Source: Arthrobacter sp. M4 (GTDB lineage: Bacteria; Actinomycetota; Actinomycetes; Actinomycetales; Micrococcaceae). Taken from it: a stretch of DNA of 64,000 bases. How positions within the stretch are numbered: position 1 is the stretch's first letter; each line of letters opens with the position of its first letter. A program made the position numbers and the translations under genes. The notes under the pieces are model-generated. The model was given only the letters and a program-made list of their open reading frames with translations. It was not told the DNA's origin and searched no databases. Below are positions 25,287 through 35,660 of this stretch, piece by piece. The DNA lies in assembly GCF_020251205.1 (NCBI RefSeq), contig NZ_JAIWYX010000007.1:248001-312000 (forward strand), in the 5' to 3' direction.

Positions 25287-26624
25287 TCAGAGCCCGTTCC
25301 GGACCACAGCTCCCTGGGCCACAACGGCGCGGACCTTCTCCAGGGCCGAACCGTCGGACAGCGGATCGGCGTCGACCACCACGGCGTCTGCGTAAGATCC
25401 AGGCACCAGTCGACCAGCGGCGTCGCCCAAGCCGAGCAGCCTGGCCGAGTGGATGGTGGCGGACCGGAGTGCCTCCAACGGGGACAGACCGGCCTCGGTG
25501 AGCAGGCGCACTTCGGTACCGATCGGCGTCACGTCGGTACCGAACGAGTCCGTGCCGGCCACTATCGTCACGCCTGCCTCGTGTGCGGCACGCACCGCAG
25601 CCTTGAGGATAGGCGTGTATTCCTTGCCGCGCGCAGCGAGGATCGGATTCGTGGAGGTCGCCATGCCGGTGATGGCATCCATGGTGGGCGTGAAGAACGT
25701 TCCGCGCCGGGCCATCTCGGCAATCGTCGCCTCGCTGACGAACACACCGTGCTCGACGCTTCGCACCCCAGCACGGACGGCGCCGTCGATCCCTTCCGCG
25801 CTGTAAGCGTGGCACAGGACGCCTGCGCCGTTGGCCGCCTTCACCACCGCGGAGATCTGCTCCTGGTTGTAGACGAGTTGGCGGGGATCCTGCTCGGCGA
25901 TGCCGGCGCGCGGATTGGCCCGGGTCTTGATGACCTTGGCGCCGCGCTGGAGGTTGACCCGGGTCAGGTAGGCCAGGTCGGAGGTCTCCTTGACGCCGCC
26001 GTGGAGAGTGGCGAGCGGGGCAAGATCCGGGTCGGCAAGGACGGAATCGCCCAGTTCCGGGGAGATGAAGAGACCGGCCGGCGTCATGCGGGGTGAGACA
26101 CCCGGCGCCCAGCTTGGGAGGGCAGCGAGCGCAATGTCCTGGTAGAAGCTGCTGGAGCCGCTCCTCACGCTGGTTGCGCCGCCCTGCAGAAGGAGGCGGG
26201 CATCGGCCAACGCGTTCGCGTGGACGTGTGCGTCGATGAGTCCGGGGACCACCCAGCGCCCTGTGGCGTTGAGGATTCGTGCCCGGCCAGCGACGGCGGC
26301 AACTGCCTTTCGCGTCTCGTCCCGGGTTCCGACGGCGGTCACCTTGCCGCCGTCGAGCACCAGCACGCCGTCGGCGATCGCGGCGCCGGTCTTCGGGTCC
26401 ACGATGGTTCCGCCCTCAATGATCAGGGGCGGAACCGTGAGCGGGCTGCCGTGGTAGTTAGGGCCCGACGGCGGTTCTGCGGCTTGGGAGGCCGGCGCGC
26501 CGGCGAGTTGGGCGGCGATGCTGGCCGCCGAAATTCCGGCGAGGGCGGCGGCCCCGGCCAGGATGCCGCGGCGCGGGAGACCGGCGGTCGGCCGCGGGGC
26601 CGAAGAATGGTCGTGAAGGCACAT
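25287..26624 (-). CDS. Tat-exported amidohydrolase
   Basis: A 445-residue metal-dependent hydrolase of the amidohydrolase superfamily. A twin-arginine signal is present (Arg 18-19 in LPRRGILAG, hydrophobic stretch, ASQA cleavage region near residue 49). Metal ligands: HVH in PGLIDAHVHA, a Lys in GAKVIKTRA (probably carbamylated), His in LCHAYS and VEHGV, and Asp in AGTDSFG. The ATG at 26624 follows AAGGAG; the frame extends upstream but without sense. It resembles imidazolonepropionase/prolidase-like members; the substrate is unknown. An inverted repeat GATAC-N4-GTATC (26676-26689) about 52 bp upstream may be an operator. Confidence 0.88.
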   Translation of the reverse strand: MCLHDHSSAPRPTAGLPRRGILAGAAALAGISAASIAAQLAGAPASQAAEPPSGPNYHGSPLTVPPLIIEGGTIVDPKTGAAIADGVLVLDGGKVTAVGTRDETRKAVAAVAGRARILNATGRWVVPGLIDAHVHANALADARLLLQGGATSVRSGSSSFYQDIALAALPSWAPGVSPRMTPAGLFISPELGDSVLADPDLAPLATLHGGVKETSDLAYLTRVNLQRGAKVIKTRANPRAGIAEQDPRQLVYNQEQISAVVKAANGAGVLCHAYSAEGIDGAVRAGVRSVEHGVFVSEATIAEMARRGTFFTPTMDAITGMATSTNPILAARGKEYTPILKAAVRAAHEAGVTIVAGTDSFGTDVTPIGTEVRLLTEAGLSPLEALRSATIHSARLLGLGDAAGRLVPGSYADAVVVDADPLSDGSALEKVRAVVAQGAVVRNGL

Positions 26625-26675
26625 CGTTGTACTCCTTGGGGAAGTGCGCTCGGGGGAGTGCGCGAATGAAGCCAC

Positions 26676-26689
26676 GATACATTGGTATC
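26676..26689. promoter_or_regulatory. Inverted repeat upstream of Tat amidohydrolase
   Basis: GATAC-ATTG-GTATC, perfect 5-bp arms, lies about 52 bp before the start of the minus-strand amidohydrolase, a position fitting a repressor site near its promoter. Confidence 0.35.
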
Positions 26690-26958
26690 CCAAATTGGTG
26701 CTAGTTGGCCTTTGCGCGTTCATGCACGAATGTGTCTCGGATGCCAGAATCCAAGGAAAATGCGGGATATTCTTGGTTTGAGGCGTGAGGCTGTCGGATC
26801 CGCGGCGAGTTTCTTGGTACTCCAAACTGGGGAAGTGTTCGGCGAGGCGATCTTTGATCGCGGACCCGTGGACGGTGACGACCCGGCCGGACCAGCGCCT
26901 AGACGTTTCGAGTATGTCCACAGGTGGCCCTTTTGTGACGCGTCGGTCGATGCTTGAG

Positions 26959-27008
26959 CACCTAATACAGCGCGTTCCACCACCTATTTTTGGTGCTTTC
27001 ACCACCTA
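26959..27008. repeat. CACCTA motif array with 22-bp period, cluster 1
   Basis: The core CACCTA begins at 26959, 26981 and 27003, exactly 22 bp apart; the last two are extended to CACCACCTA. The same motif with the same period recurs at 63773-63895. It lies in the 446-bp gap 26625-27070, which holds no gene. Confidence 0.6.
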
Positions 27009-27070
27009 GACGGCAGTAGTGCGGATTAGCCTCTTTGAACAGGTGTGGGCAAGGGCAAGTTGGTGGATAC

Positions 27071-27520
27071 ATGGTTATTTCGGAATCGCGAATATCAGAC
27101 AAGCACAGGGCGGTCTTGTGGAGTATCGTCGGTGCTTCCTGCTTGTTGACCGTTATCACGGCCCATGTGGGAGACATTCTGTGGGTGGGATTGCTGGTGA
27201 CTGCTGTGATTCTGATCTTCACAATGCCAGTTCTATATATGCGGGTTGTCCTGAATACGACAGAAGAATCGGTAATTGTTCGATGCCTGCCGCTTTACTC
27301 CGTGACGATTCCGCGTGCGGATATTGTGTCCACCGCAATAGGCAGCGAGACCGGAATGGCTCACGGATTCGGATTCCGGTACCTCGGCCCGAACATCCGG
27401 GGCGTTCTTGTGGGCGGCCCGACTATCCTGCTCCAGACAGCCCGGAGGCGTTGGATCATTTCCGTTGTTGACCCAGAGCGGGCGGTCTCGAGCCTGCAGG
27501 CACAATTCGGAATTCAGTAG
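27071..27520 (+). CDS. Hypothetical membrane protein with PH-like domain
   Basis: A 149-residue protein. Two hydrophobic segments (about residues 17-33 and 37-58) are followed by a beta-rich domain (VVLNTTEESVIVRCLPLYSVTIPRADIVSTAIG) with the layout of bacterial PH-like DUF proteins. ATG 27071 was chosen because residues after it lead directly into the helices; an upstream TTG is also possible. It ends 3 bp from the convergent Rox gene. Function unknown. Confidence 0.7.
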   Translation: MVISESRISDKHRAVLWSIVGASCLLTVITAHVGDILWVGLLVTAVILIFTMPVLYMRVVLNTTEESVIVRCLPLYSVTIPRADIVSTAIGSETGMAHGFGFRYLGPNIRGVLVGGPTILLQTARRRWIISVVDPERAVSSLQAQFGIQ

Positions 27521-27523
27521 CGG

Positions 27524-28993
<1,470 letters not shown>

Positions 28994-29017
28994 TCAGAGA
29001 TTCTCCGCCACACCCCC

Positions 29018-29035
29018 GGGCTTGCCGCAAGCCCC
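29018..29035 (-). promoter_or_regulatory. Rifamycin-associated element (RAE)
   Basis: On the minus strand 29035-29018 reads GGGGCTTGCGGCAAGCCC, matching the first 15 bases of the published 19-bp RAE palindrome (GGGGCTTGCGGCAAGGCCC, from memory) and keeping the inverted-repeat symmetry. RAEs precede rifamycin-inactivating genes in actinomycetes and mediate rifamycin-induced expression. Here it is about 73 bp upstream of rox. Confidence 0.8.
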
Positions 29036-29086
29036 CTCGTGAGATGTAGATTGAAAATGCAGGACAATTCTTCGGGGAGAAACGCC

Positions 29087-29563
29087 CTACCTCCGCAACG
29101 CCCCTTCCCACACCAACTTGACTGCGTTCCGAAGCCGCAACCGAGTTGCCGCCTCGTCACCCACAGAAGGGGCCGGCACCACGAACTGGTAGTAATACAG
29201 CCCGTTGATGAGGTCGAACATGGCCTCGACGTCCAGCGATGGATCGAGTTCACCAGACTCGATGCCTCGCCGGATCTCGACAGCAACCGGCTCACGACGG
29301 CGCGCAACATGCCGTTCCCAGGGCAGTTTCCTGAGCTGCTCGTTTTTCAGGCCCATCGCCACGCGTTTCTTCACGAGCTTTCCCACGCGATCATCCACCG
29401 CCAACGAGGCCCGTTCATAGCTGCCCAGGATGGACTCCCAAGTGGTGGCGCTGAGCATGAGCTCGAAGCCGGACCGCATACGGTCCAGTGCGGGACTCTG
29501 AATGGCGGGGAGGTTAACAGTTGCTCGATTGTATGGCGGCGGTGCTTGAGGTCGCGTTGGCAT
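29087..29563 (-). pseudogene. TetR-family regulator fragment lacking DNA-binding domain
   Basis: The 158-residue frame corresponds to the C-terminal ligand-binding domain of a TetR regulator (WESILGSYERAS, VAVEIRRGIESGELDPSLDVEAMFDLINGLYYYQFVVP, then a terminal helix). The N-terminal helix-turn-helix of about 50 residues, always present in functional members, is absent, and no frame of the upstream 268 bp (29564-29831) encodes one. It is probably a decayed regulator, perhaps formerly linked to rox. A free ligand-binding domain is a less likely alternative. Confidence 0.65.
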
Positions 29564-29831
29564 GTCCCCGCATGCAACTTCCGATTCGTGCTGCTCGGCC
29601 GGGAGACCAGAAGGCTCGAAAATGCCGAGCCCAGGTGCTGCACACTCAGGCCTTAGAGAATTTTCTGGATGACGCCACCTACGATTCTGATCGAAAATCC
29701 GAGAATAACACTCATTTTTGCGGATTTAACCACTCAAATTTGAAGAAATACACACTCAGCCGTTCAGAACGTGTGCTTAGACTCTGCAAAAGGCGTCTCA
29801 AAACGAAGATTAAGACTTGAGGTTCTGATAA

Positions 29832-30227
29832 ATGACTGAGCAAAGCAGGAATTTATCTATTCTCGCATTTAGCGCCTGCTTGGTGATGCTCACAAGTTGC
29901 ACTCAGGACAAGCAGAAATTGTCATCTCCCGAAGCCTGTGCGTCGCTGGAACTTGTCCTGCATCGAGCAGAAGTGTCATGGCCAGTTGCAAACCAGCGAA
30001 TCACCACGAGCAGTTCAGAGGCCATCATCGATGGCTTCGAGGATGTGGCTGTCCAGACGCAGGGTGATATGCGCGCGACATTGGACGCATGGATAGGTGG
30101 CTTTCGTCTAGTGTCCCCCTACCTGGTGGCGAATGACTTCGAAGGGGCCAAAAAGGCAATAAACGATGTCCAGGAGGAAATCATCCTTTTGGCCAACACA
30201 AATCTGGCTACTTTGTGTCACTGGTAG
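29832..30227 (+). CDS. Small hypothetical lipoprotein
   Basis: A 131-residue protein with a short hydrophobic N-terminus and lipobox LTSC (residues about 20-23), then a helical domain without recognised motifs (a few Cys, several acidic helices). Codon usage and GC are clearly lower than in neighbours, as for the next gene and the upstream gap. It probably forms a unit with the secreted protein 21 bp downstream. Function unknown; likely horizontally acquired. Confidence 0.65.
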   Translation: MTEQSRNLSILAFSACLVMLTSCTQDKQKLSSPEACASLELVLHRAEVSWPVANQRITTSSSEAIIDGFEDVAVQTQGDMRATLDAWIGGFRLVSPYLVANDFEGAKKAINDVQEEIILLANTNLATLCHW

Positions 30228-30248
30228 CCACAAAACAAGGAGGGTTCC

Positions 30249-30839
30249 ATGAAAAGAAATATCGGGAGTCTGTTTATTGCAATCCTTGTTGCCGCTGGTT
30301 CCATAATTTCGGCGCCTGCGGCTACGGCTGCCCCTCGTCAGGATTCTTGGGAGCAGGATACGAAGGCGACTCCAGCAGAGGTTGCCGAATTAAAGAAGCT
30401 GCAGAAAATCGCGGGAAAGCCTGTGACCTATCAGCCATCACTCAGTGAATCGGATAATGGATTGCTTACAACTGCGTCTGTGGATCTGTTTGTGTGCGAA
30501 CTCCATCCATCGGTCGTGCACCTCCGGTCATCTTCTGGCAATGGTGCCGTCGGTGCCAAACCTTACACGAAATGCCTAGCTGGAACGCCCAGCCAGATTA
30601 CACACGACAGTACGCTCTACATGGTTGAGTGGTTTGGTCTGTCCTATGTATCTCTCGCAAGCAAGAGCCAGACAGCTTACAACACACTCAGCATGACTTT
30701 GACGTCGTTGGAATGGTGGTGCAGGAATACGAACAACTCGAAGTTCGTGCAAAAAACAAATGGCTCGAGCGTGCAGGCTGGCAGGACGTACTATGCGTCG
30801 GTGTCAACTGTGCAGTCGACCTTATCCTGTGGCAAATAG
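30249..30839 (+). CDS. Secreted hypothetical protein
   Basis: A 196-residue exported protein: Sec signal peptide (residues 1-28, ATAAPRQ), a short helical linker (TPAEVAELKKLQKIAGK) and a C-terminal domain of about 125 residues with four Cys (CELHPSVVHLRS, KCLAG, WWCRNTNN, LSCGK), likely two disulfides. GGAGG lies before the ATG. It belongs to the low-GC patch of 29.65-30.84 kb. The beta-rich C-terminus could bind a ligand; no family is recognised. Confidence 0.72.
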   Translation: MKRNIGSLFIAILVAAGSIISAPAATAAPRQDSWEQDTKATPAEVAELKKLQKIAGKPVTYQPSLSESDNGLLTTASVDLFVCELHPSVVHLRSSSGNGAVGAKPYTKCLAGTPSQITHDSTLYMVEWFGLSYVSLASKSQTAYNTLSMTLTSLEWWCRNTNNSKFVQKTNGSSVQAGRTYYASVSTVQSTLSCGK

Positions 30840-30849
30840 CTAGATAATT

Positions 30850-30887
30850 GCTGAGGGTGCCGCACTGATAGACGGGGCACCCTCAGC
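30850..30887. terminator. Terminator between convergent genes
   Basis: Perfect 12-bp arms GCTGAGGGTGCC (30850-30861) and GGCACCCTCAGC (30876-30887), 11 bp after the secreted-protein stop and just beyond the end of the convergent gene. Confidence 0.75.
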
Positions 30888-30891
30888 ATCG

Positions 30892-31641
30892 CTATGGCGC
30901 CGGTCGAATAGACGATGTCAGATCTGTGGATCTGCGGACCGGAATGCATTCCAAATCTGAAAGCTGTTTCACAGTTTCCACCAGCGATGAAGATCCGGCC
31001 AGAATGCTCGAATCAAAGTCGACGTTGGACACCAATAGCCAACTCTCATCAGTAGGCCAGAGGTAGTTTGGCGTTAACCCGTTGCCCGCTTTCCACCCCA
31101 ATTGCGGGAACTGCAGGAAGGCAGCCGCGGCAAGATCCAGCTGGGAGAGAACGTAAAACAAATAGGATTCGCCCTGAATAGAGACGGTCTGCCCTAGGCG
31201 AATCGCCTCGGCACTTTCAGAGTATTCCGATAGCGGTTCCCAACCGGTCCAGAATCCGGCATAAAACGGACCGTCCGAAGTTTCGGCTAGCAGGTCGGCC
31301 AGAGCCGTGAAGCCGGGGCAATCGAGTCGGCCCTCCTCAGGCGGGTACACGGTTCCAACTCCTGGCACGAGTGCGGGTTCCCCATACTTGCCGGACAAAT
31401 CAGCCCAAAGGGTCTGTTCTTCAAGGTTCCTTCCCAGCGCAGAGGCTACAGTGCCCCAGCTGATCAGAGGATCGGGGCCGGTACCAAGCCCCGGCTCGGA
31501 CGTTCCGTGTCCCTTGTGGAGAATACGCAGATGCGATTCGAATCCCGCCGGGACGATTCCAGCCACTTTTGCGGAAGGGCTAAGTCTTGCTAGTCGGGTG
31601 GCCAAGTCGTGGCTGGTTTCGCTGGCTGCGTTCAATTCCAT
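30892..31641 (-). CDS. Conserved actinobacterial protein of unknown function
   Basis: A 249-residue soluble protein with no signal or membrane segment. A Trp/Pro-rich middle (FYAGFWTGWEPLSEY) and the C-terminal segment WPTDESWLLVSNVDFDSSILAGSSSLVETV resemble a hypothetical family I have seen in Actinobacteria, but its function is not established. The ATG is preceded by GGAGGCAGCT. It stands alone, convergent with the low-GC genes and divergent from the helicase. Confidence 0.72.
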   Translation of the reverse strand: MELNAASETSHDLATRLARLSPSAKVAGIVPAGFESHLRILHKGHGTSEPGLGTGPDPLISWGTVASALGRNLEEQTLWADLSGKYGEPALVPGVGTVYPPEEGRLDCPGFTALADLLAETSDGPFYAGFWTGWEPLSEYSESAEAIRLGQTVSIQGESYLFYVLSQLDLAAAAFLQFPQLGWKAGNGLTPNYLWPTDESWLLVSNVDFDSSILAGSSSLVETVKQLSDLECIPVRRSTDLTSSIRPAP

Positions 31642-32100
31642 AGCTGCCTCCTCCAGACCGTCTCAACGTATCTGCACATGGATGAAAACTGTTATCTGCA
31701 CATTCTCCTGGTCTCCCCACAACCAGAGTGGGCGGCAAACCGGGTCCCGTGAACCCTTTGCTGAGCAGAACTAAGGAAAGCATAAGAATGGGATTCCTCG
31801 CCTAGGTGTACGTTTACGCAGGAATGAGTGGCTTCGAACAAAGAATTGAGTGCCAGCTTGATGCCGGCCGGGCGCCATGCTGAGCGTTGTGATGCCGGAG
31901 CCGAAAGCCTTCGTCTTTGTGTTGACTTTGGCACGGCGTTGGGCAGCGGCGGCGTAGCAGTTCAGCCACCTTGCCGGTCGTGTCGCCGGTTTGGCGCCCG
32001 CGCAACCGACCTCGGAAAGAGCTGGCCGTACTCGTTCAAAGCGACCGCTGGCATCGCACCTCTGTTGGCCATTGTCACACCCACCAAATACCCTGGCGCA
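31642..32100. other. 459-bp region without a supported gene
   Basis: Between the conserved hypothetical gene and the helicase. A frame continuous with the helicase is open over 31828-32100, but its composition (Arg/Cys-rich, no domain) does not look coding, except perhaps the last 30 codons. The helicase promoter should lie here. No repeat or RNA gene seen. Confidence 0.45.
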
Positions 32101-35100
32101 GTGAACACATTCGATGGGGGACTGGCGGCACAGCGGCTGCCAGAGGGACTGTACGAGCTACTGAATACCAGCGCTCTTGAGATGCGCCTCGGGGAAGTGC
32201 CGGAGCTGCAGCCGGCCTTTGCTGACATTGACGAAGAAGATGCCCCGGATATCCTGTCCCGCCACGTCGCGGAAGCAGTACGGCAAACCCTTACGGCAGC
32301 GAAGCCCAGCGAACGCGTCGACCTCGCCAACCGCCTGCTCCAAGAGCTCCGGCACGAAGACAGGGTCGTAGAAGGCCCCACCCAGCTTCAATCCCTCCAC
32401 CGTCCGGACAAGCTCAAGCGCCGAAACCTCCGCCGCCCTACCACAAAGCTGAGCGACTCAGCACTCCTCACCAACAGCAAAGACGATCCCAACCTTGCAG
32501 CGGAACTCCGCACAGAGATTGAATCCGCCAACACCGTAGATCTTCTATGCGCCTTCGTCCGCTGGACCGGCCTGCGCCTCCTTGAACCGGCACTGGAACA
32601 GCTCAGCGAACGTGGTGGCAGGCTGAGGGTAATAACAACCACCTACATGGGCGCCACGGAACGCCGTGCCATAGATGAGCTCGTAAGACGCTACGGCGCG
32701 GAAGTAAAGATCAACTATGAAACCCAGGCAACCCGTCTCCACGCCAAGGCCTGGCTCTTCCGTCGTGATTCGGGTTTCGACACAGCCTACGTTGGAAGCT
32801 CCAACCTCAGCCAAGCCGCCTTGTTGGACGGCCTGGAGTGGAATGTCCGACTCAGCTCTGTGGCCACGCCCGCTCTTCTCAAGAAATTTGAGGTGACCTT
32901 CGACAGCTACTGGGAACAGCGGGCCTTCCAGAGCTACGACCCGGACCGCGACGGCGAGAAGCTGGATGCAGCACTGGAACGCAACGGTGGCAAGCGCACA
33001 GCCGTGACGGACGCGCCAACAGGTCTTGAGGTCGAGCCATACCTCCACCAGGAGGAGATGCTTGAAGACTTGGAGGCTGAACGCCTGAAAGGGCACAGCC
33101 GGAACCTTCTTGTTGCCGCCACAGGCACTGGCAAAACCGTCATCGCCGCTCTGGACTACAGACGTCTTTGTGAGGCGGCGGGTCGTGACCTTAAGCTCCT
33201 TTTCGTCGCCCATCGTCAGGAAATTCTCCAGCAGTCGCTCCGCACTTATCGGGATGTCATGCAGGATGGCGCCTTTGGCGAGTTGTATGTGGGGGACCAC
33301 AAACCGTCCGAGTGGAAGCACATCTTCGCGTCCGTTCAGTCACTTAATGTCCTGGGAATTGAGCAGCTGGAGCCGGACTTCTTCGACGTCGTGGTGATTG
33401 ATGAGTTCCACCATGCAATGGCACCCACCTATCGAAAGCTTTTGACTCACTTCCAGCCGCAGCAGCTCCTCGGACTGACCGCAACGCCGGAACGCGGCGA
33501 CGGTGTCAACGTGGCGCAGCAGTTCTTTGAAGGCCGCACGGCAAGCGAATTGCGGCTTTGGGATGCTCTCGACGCCGACCTGCTGGTCCCGTTTCACTAT
33601 TTCGGCGTCTCGGATGACGTTGACCTGCGTCAGGTCGAGTGGAAACGCGGCAATTACGACGCCGCCCAGCTGGATCGGCTGTATACAGGCAACGATGCTC
33701 GTGCGGCCAAGGTCATTCGCGAGCTACGGGACAAAGTGACTAGCACAGAGCACATGCGTGCGATCGGCTTCTGTGTCTCTGTTCAACATGCCTACTACAT
33801 GGCTGAAGTCTTCAACCGTGCCGGTATCAGATCGCTGGCTGTCGACGGAACAACTAACGACGACGACCGCCGGCTCGCACTGGAAAAGCTTCGGCGTCGG
33901 GAGGTCAACTGCATTTTTGCTGTTGATCTTTTCAATGAGGGTCTGGACATCCCGCAGGTGGACACCATCCTGATGCTCCGGCCAACTCAGAGTGCTACTG
34001 TTTTCCTGCAGCAGCTTGGCAGGGGACTGCGTCGAGCCGACGACAAAGCTGTGTTGACGGTGATGGATTTCATCGGCCAACAACGACGTGAATTCCGCTT
34101 CGATCTCCGTTACCGGGCGCTCACAGGCTACGGTCGCAAGGAACTCGAAAAAGCCGTCGAGGACGAGTTTCCCTTTCTGCCCTCTGGATCACAGATCGTG
34201 CTCGATAGGGTGGCCCAGAAAGTCGTATTGGACAACATAAAGGCCCAGCTTCGCTTCAACCGCGTGCAGCTTGTGCAAGACATCGCTTCTTATGCAGAGA
34301 CAGAACTGGAACATTATCTTCGGCGGTCGGGCAACGACATCAAGACCATCTACCGCTCGACAAAGGATTCGTGGACGGGCTATTTGCGCCAGGCCGGGCT
34401 CCTTGATAATCATCGCGTTGGTCTCTCGAAATCCCCAGCCGAGGATTTCATCAGGGACCAGCTAATAAGCCAAGCGGACGACGCTGAGAAGAACCTCCTG
34501 GGTCGAATGGCTGCTCTGATCCACGTGGACGACCCCGAACGTGCTGAAGCGTACTCGATGCTCGTGAGCGGCGACGCGCCCCGTTACGCGGAGCTCGGAT
34601 TGCGTGAGCAAACTTTCGCTCGGATGCTGTTCTACACACTCTGGGATGATGCCGGCGGTTTTGAATCTTACGATGCTGGACTGGACCATTTGCGTCACTA
34701 TCGGTTCGTATGCAGCGAGATTCAGCAGCTTGTGAAGCTTGGCGTGGCTGGATCCAAATATGCTGCGAAGGGACTAGGAGTCGGACTTCAGCACATTCCT
34801 TTGCTCTCGCACGCCACCTATCGACGTGAAGAAGTCCTTGCAGCCCTTCAATTCGGGTCCCTAGAGCTCGGCAAGAATGTCCAACACAGGGAGGGCGTGG
34901 CCTGGTGCCCGGCGACATCGACGGACGCCTTCTTCGTGACCCTGAACAAGGACGATCGCAAGCACTCAGCCACCACGATGTACCAGGACTATGCGATCAG
35001 CCCCGAGCGGTTCCACTGGGAGTCGCAGAACGCGACGTCGCCGGAAAGCAAAACAGGCCGGAGGTACCTTGACCGCGTGGCTCACGGGTCACATGTTGTC

Positions 35101-35274
35101 CTGTTCACCCGAGAGACTGCGGAAGACGAAACAGGTCTGACGGTTCCGTACACATGCCTTGGACAACTTGACTACGTCCAGCACTTGGGCTCGCGACCGA
35201 TCTCGATCACGTGGAAGCTTCATCGGCAGATGCCTGCAGACGTGTTCGCTACCGCGGCGGCGGTGGCCCAATGA
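32101..35274 (+). CDS. PLD-nuclease / SF2 helicase / DUF3427 protein
   Basis: A 1057-residue multidomain protein. Residues about 130-265 are a phospholipase D-type nuclease domain (HAK at 214-216 within TRLHAKAWLF, then GSSNLSQAAL). Residues about 315-700 are a superfamily 2 helicase: Walker A ATGTGKT at about 339-345, motif II DEFHH, motif III TATPERGDG and motif VI QQLGRGLRR. Residues about 740-1057 match DUF3427. Such proteins occur in defence-type islands and may cut and unwind foreign nucleic acid; the function is not proven. GTG 32101 was chosen because the family's LPEGLYE segment begins 12 residues later; no strong RBS supports it. The stop overlaps an HNH-like remnant. Confidence 0.85.
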   Translation: MNTFDGGLAAQRLPEGLYELLNTSALEMRLGEVPELQPAFADIDEEDAPDILSRHVAEAVRQTLTAAKPSERVDLANRLLQELRHEDRVVEGPTQLQSLHRPDKLKRRNLRRPTTKLSDSALLTNSKDDPNLAAELRTEIESANTVDLLCAFVRWTGLRLLEPALEQLSERGGRLRVITTTYMGATERRAIDELVRRYGAEVKINYETQATRLHAKAWLFRRDSGFDTAYVGSSNLSQAALLDGLEWNVRLSSVATPALLKKFEVTFDSYWEQRAFQSYDPDRDGEKLDAALERNGGKRTAVTDAPTGLEVEPYLHQEEMLEDLEAERLKGHSRNLLVAATGTGKTVIAALDYRRLCEAAGRDLKLLFVAHRQEILQQSLRTYRDVMQDGAFGELYVGDHKPSEWKHIFASVQSLNVLGIEQLEPDFFDVVVIDEFHHAMAPTYRKLLTHFQPQQLLGLTATPERGDGVNVAQQFFEGRTASELRLWDALDADLLVPFHYFGVSDDVDLRQVEWKRGNYDAAQLDRLYTGNDARAAKVIRELRDKVTSTEHMRAIGFCVSVQHAYYMAEVFNRAGIRSLAVDGTTNDDDRRLALEKLRRREVNCIFAVDLFNEGLDIPQVDTILMLRPTQSATVFLQQLGRGLRRADDKAVLTVMDFIGQQRREFRFDLRYRALTGYGRKELEKAVEDEFPFLPSGSQIVLDRVAQKVVLDNIKAQLRFNRVQLVQDIASYAETELEHYLRRSGNDIKTIYRSTKDSWTGYLRQAGLLDNHRVGLSKSPAEDFIRDQLISQADDAEKNLLGRMAALIHVDDPERAEAYSMLVSGDAPRYAELGLREQTFARMLFYTLWDDAGGFESYDAGLDHLRHYRFVCSEIQQLVKLGVAGSKYAAKGLGVGLQHIPLLSHATYRREEVLAALQFGSLELGKNVQHREGVAWCPATSTDAFFVTLNKDDRKHSATTMYQDYAISPERFHWESQNATSPESKTGRRYLDRVAHGSHVVLFTRETAEDETGLTVPYTCLGQLDYVQHLGSRPISITWKLHRQMPADVFATAAAVAQ

Positions 35275-35601
35275 CGCAAACCTATGAATGCCCCATGTGT
35301 TCGAGGGAGTCTAAAGGTGTTCACAGGCATTATCCGCGGAGGACGAGTCGAGGCGACCTGAGTGACTTCGGGGCGGCATCGCCTCCTCCGGGAGTACTGC
35401 AAACATCGAGCACGGATCTTTTCACTTAGACCCCTAAGTGAAATAGTTGAGGCGTTTCCCGACCGTCTAGAGCGGCCCGGCGACGGTGAAGGGCTTCGAC
35501 AAGTTCAAATGCGGCCGACGTTGTCGCGCATGAAATACTCGCGGCATTGGATGCTTTTGCTGAACGATCGAGGCGTCGGGGACGCCGCTAAAGATCGCTA
35601 A
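35271..35601 (+). pseudogene. Frameshifted HNH-endonuclease-like remnant
   Basis: An ATG overlapping the helicase stop (ATGA) opens a 52-codon frame, MTQTYECPMCSRESKGVHRH, with the CxxC and the first His region of a small HNH nuclease, then loses sense. The rest of the pattern continues in another frame from about 35362: LLREYCKHRARIFSLRPLSEIVEAF in the position of the second Cys/His pair, and a basic tail (RPTLSRMKYSR). The domain appears split by frameshifts, with the final His altered. The operon position suggests it was a partner of the helicase. A 52-residue zinc-ribbon peptide is an alternative. Confidence 0.42.
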
Positions 35602-35660
35602 CTCTCGGCTTCACCGTCCGCAAATGTTCGCTCGGTTCCTCTGGAGCTTGGCGAAAGACT

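Noticed and set aside
31828..32100. N-terminal extension of the helicase
   Set aside because: The open frame continues upstream, but its residues look non-coding and family members begin near the LPEGLYE segment.
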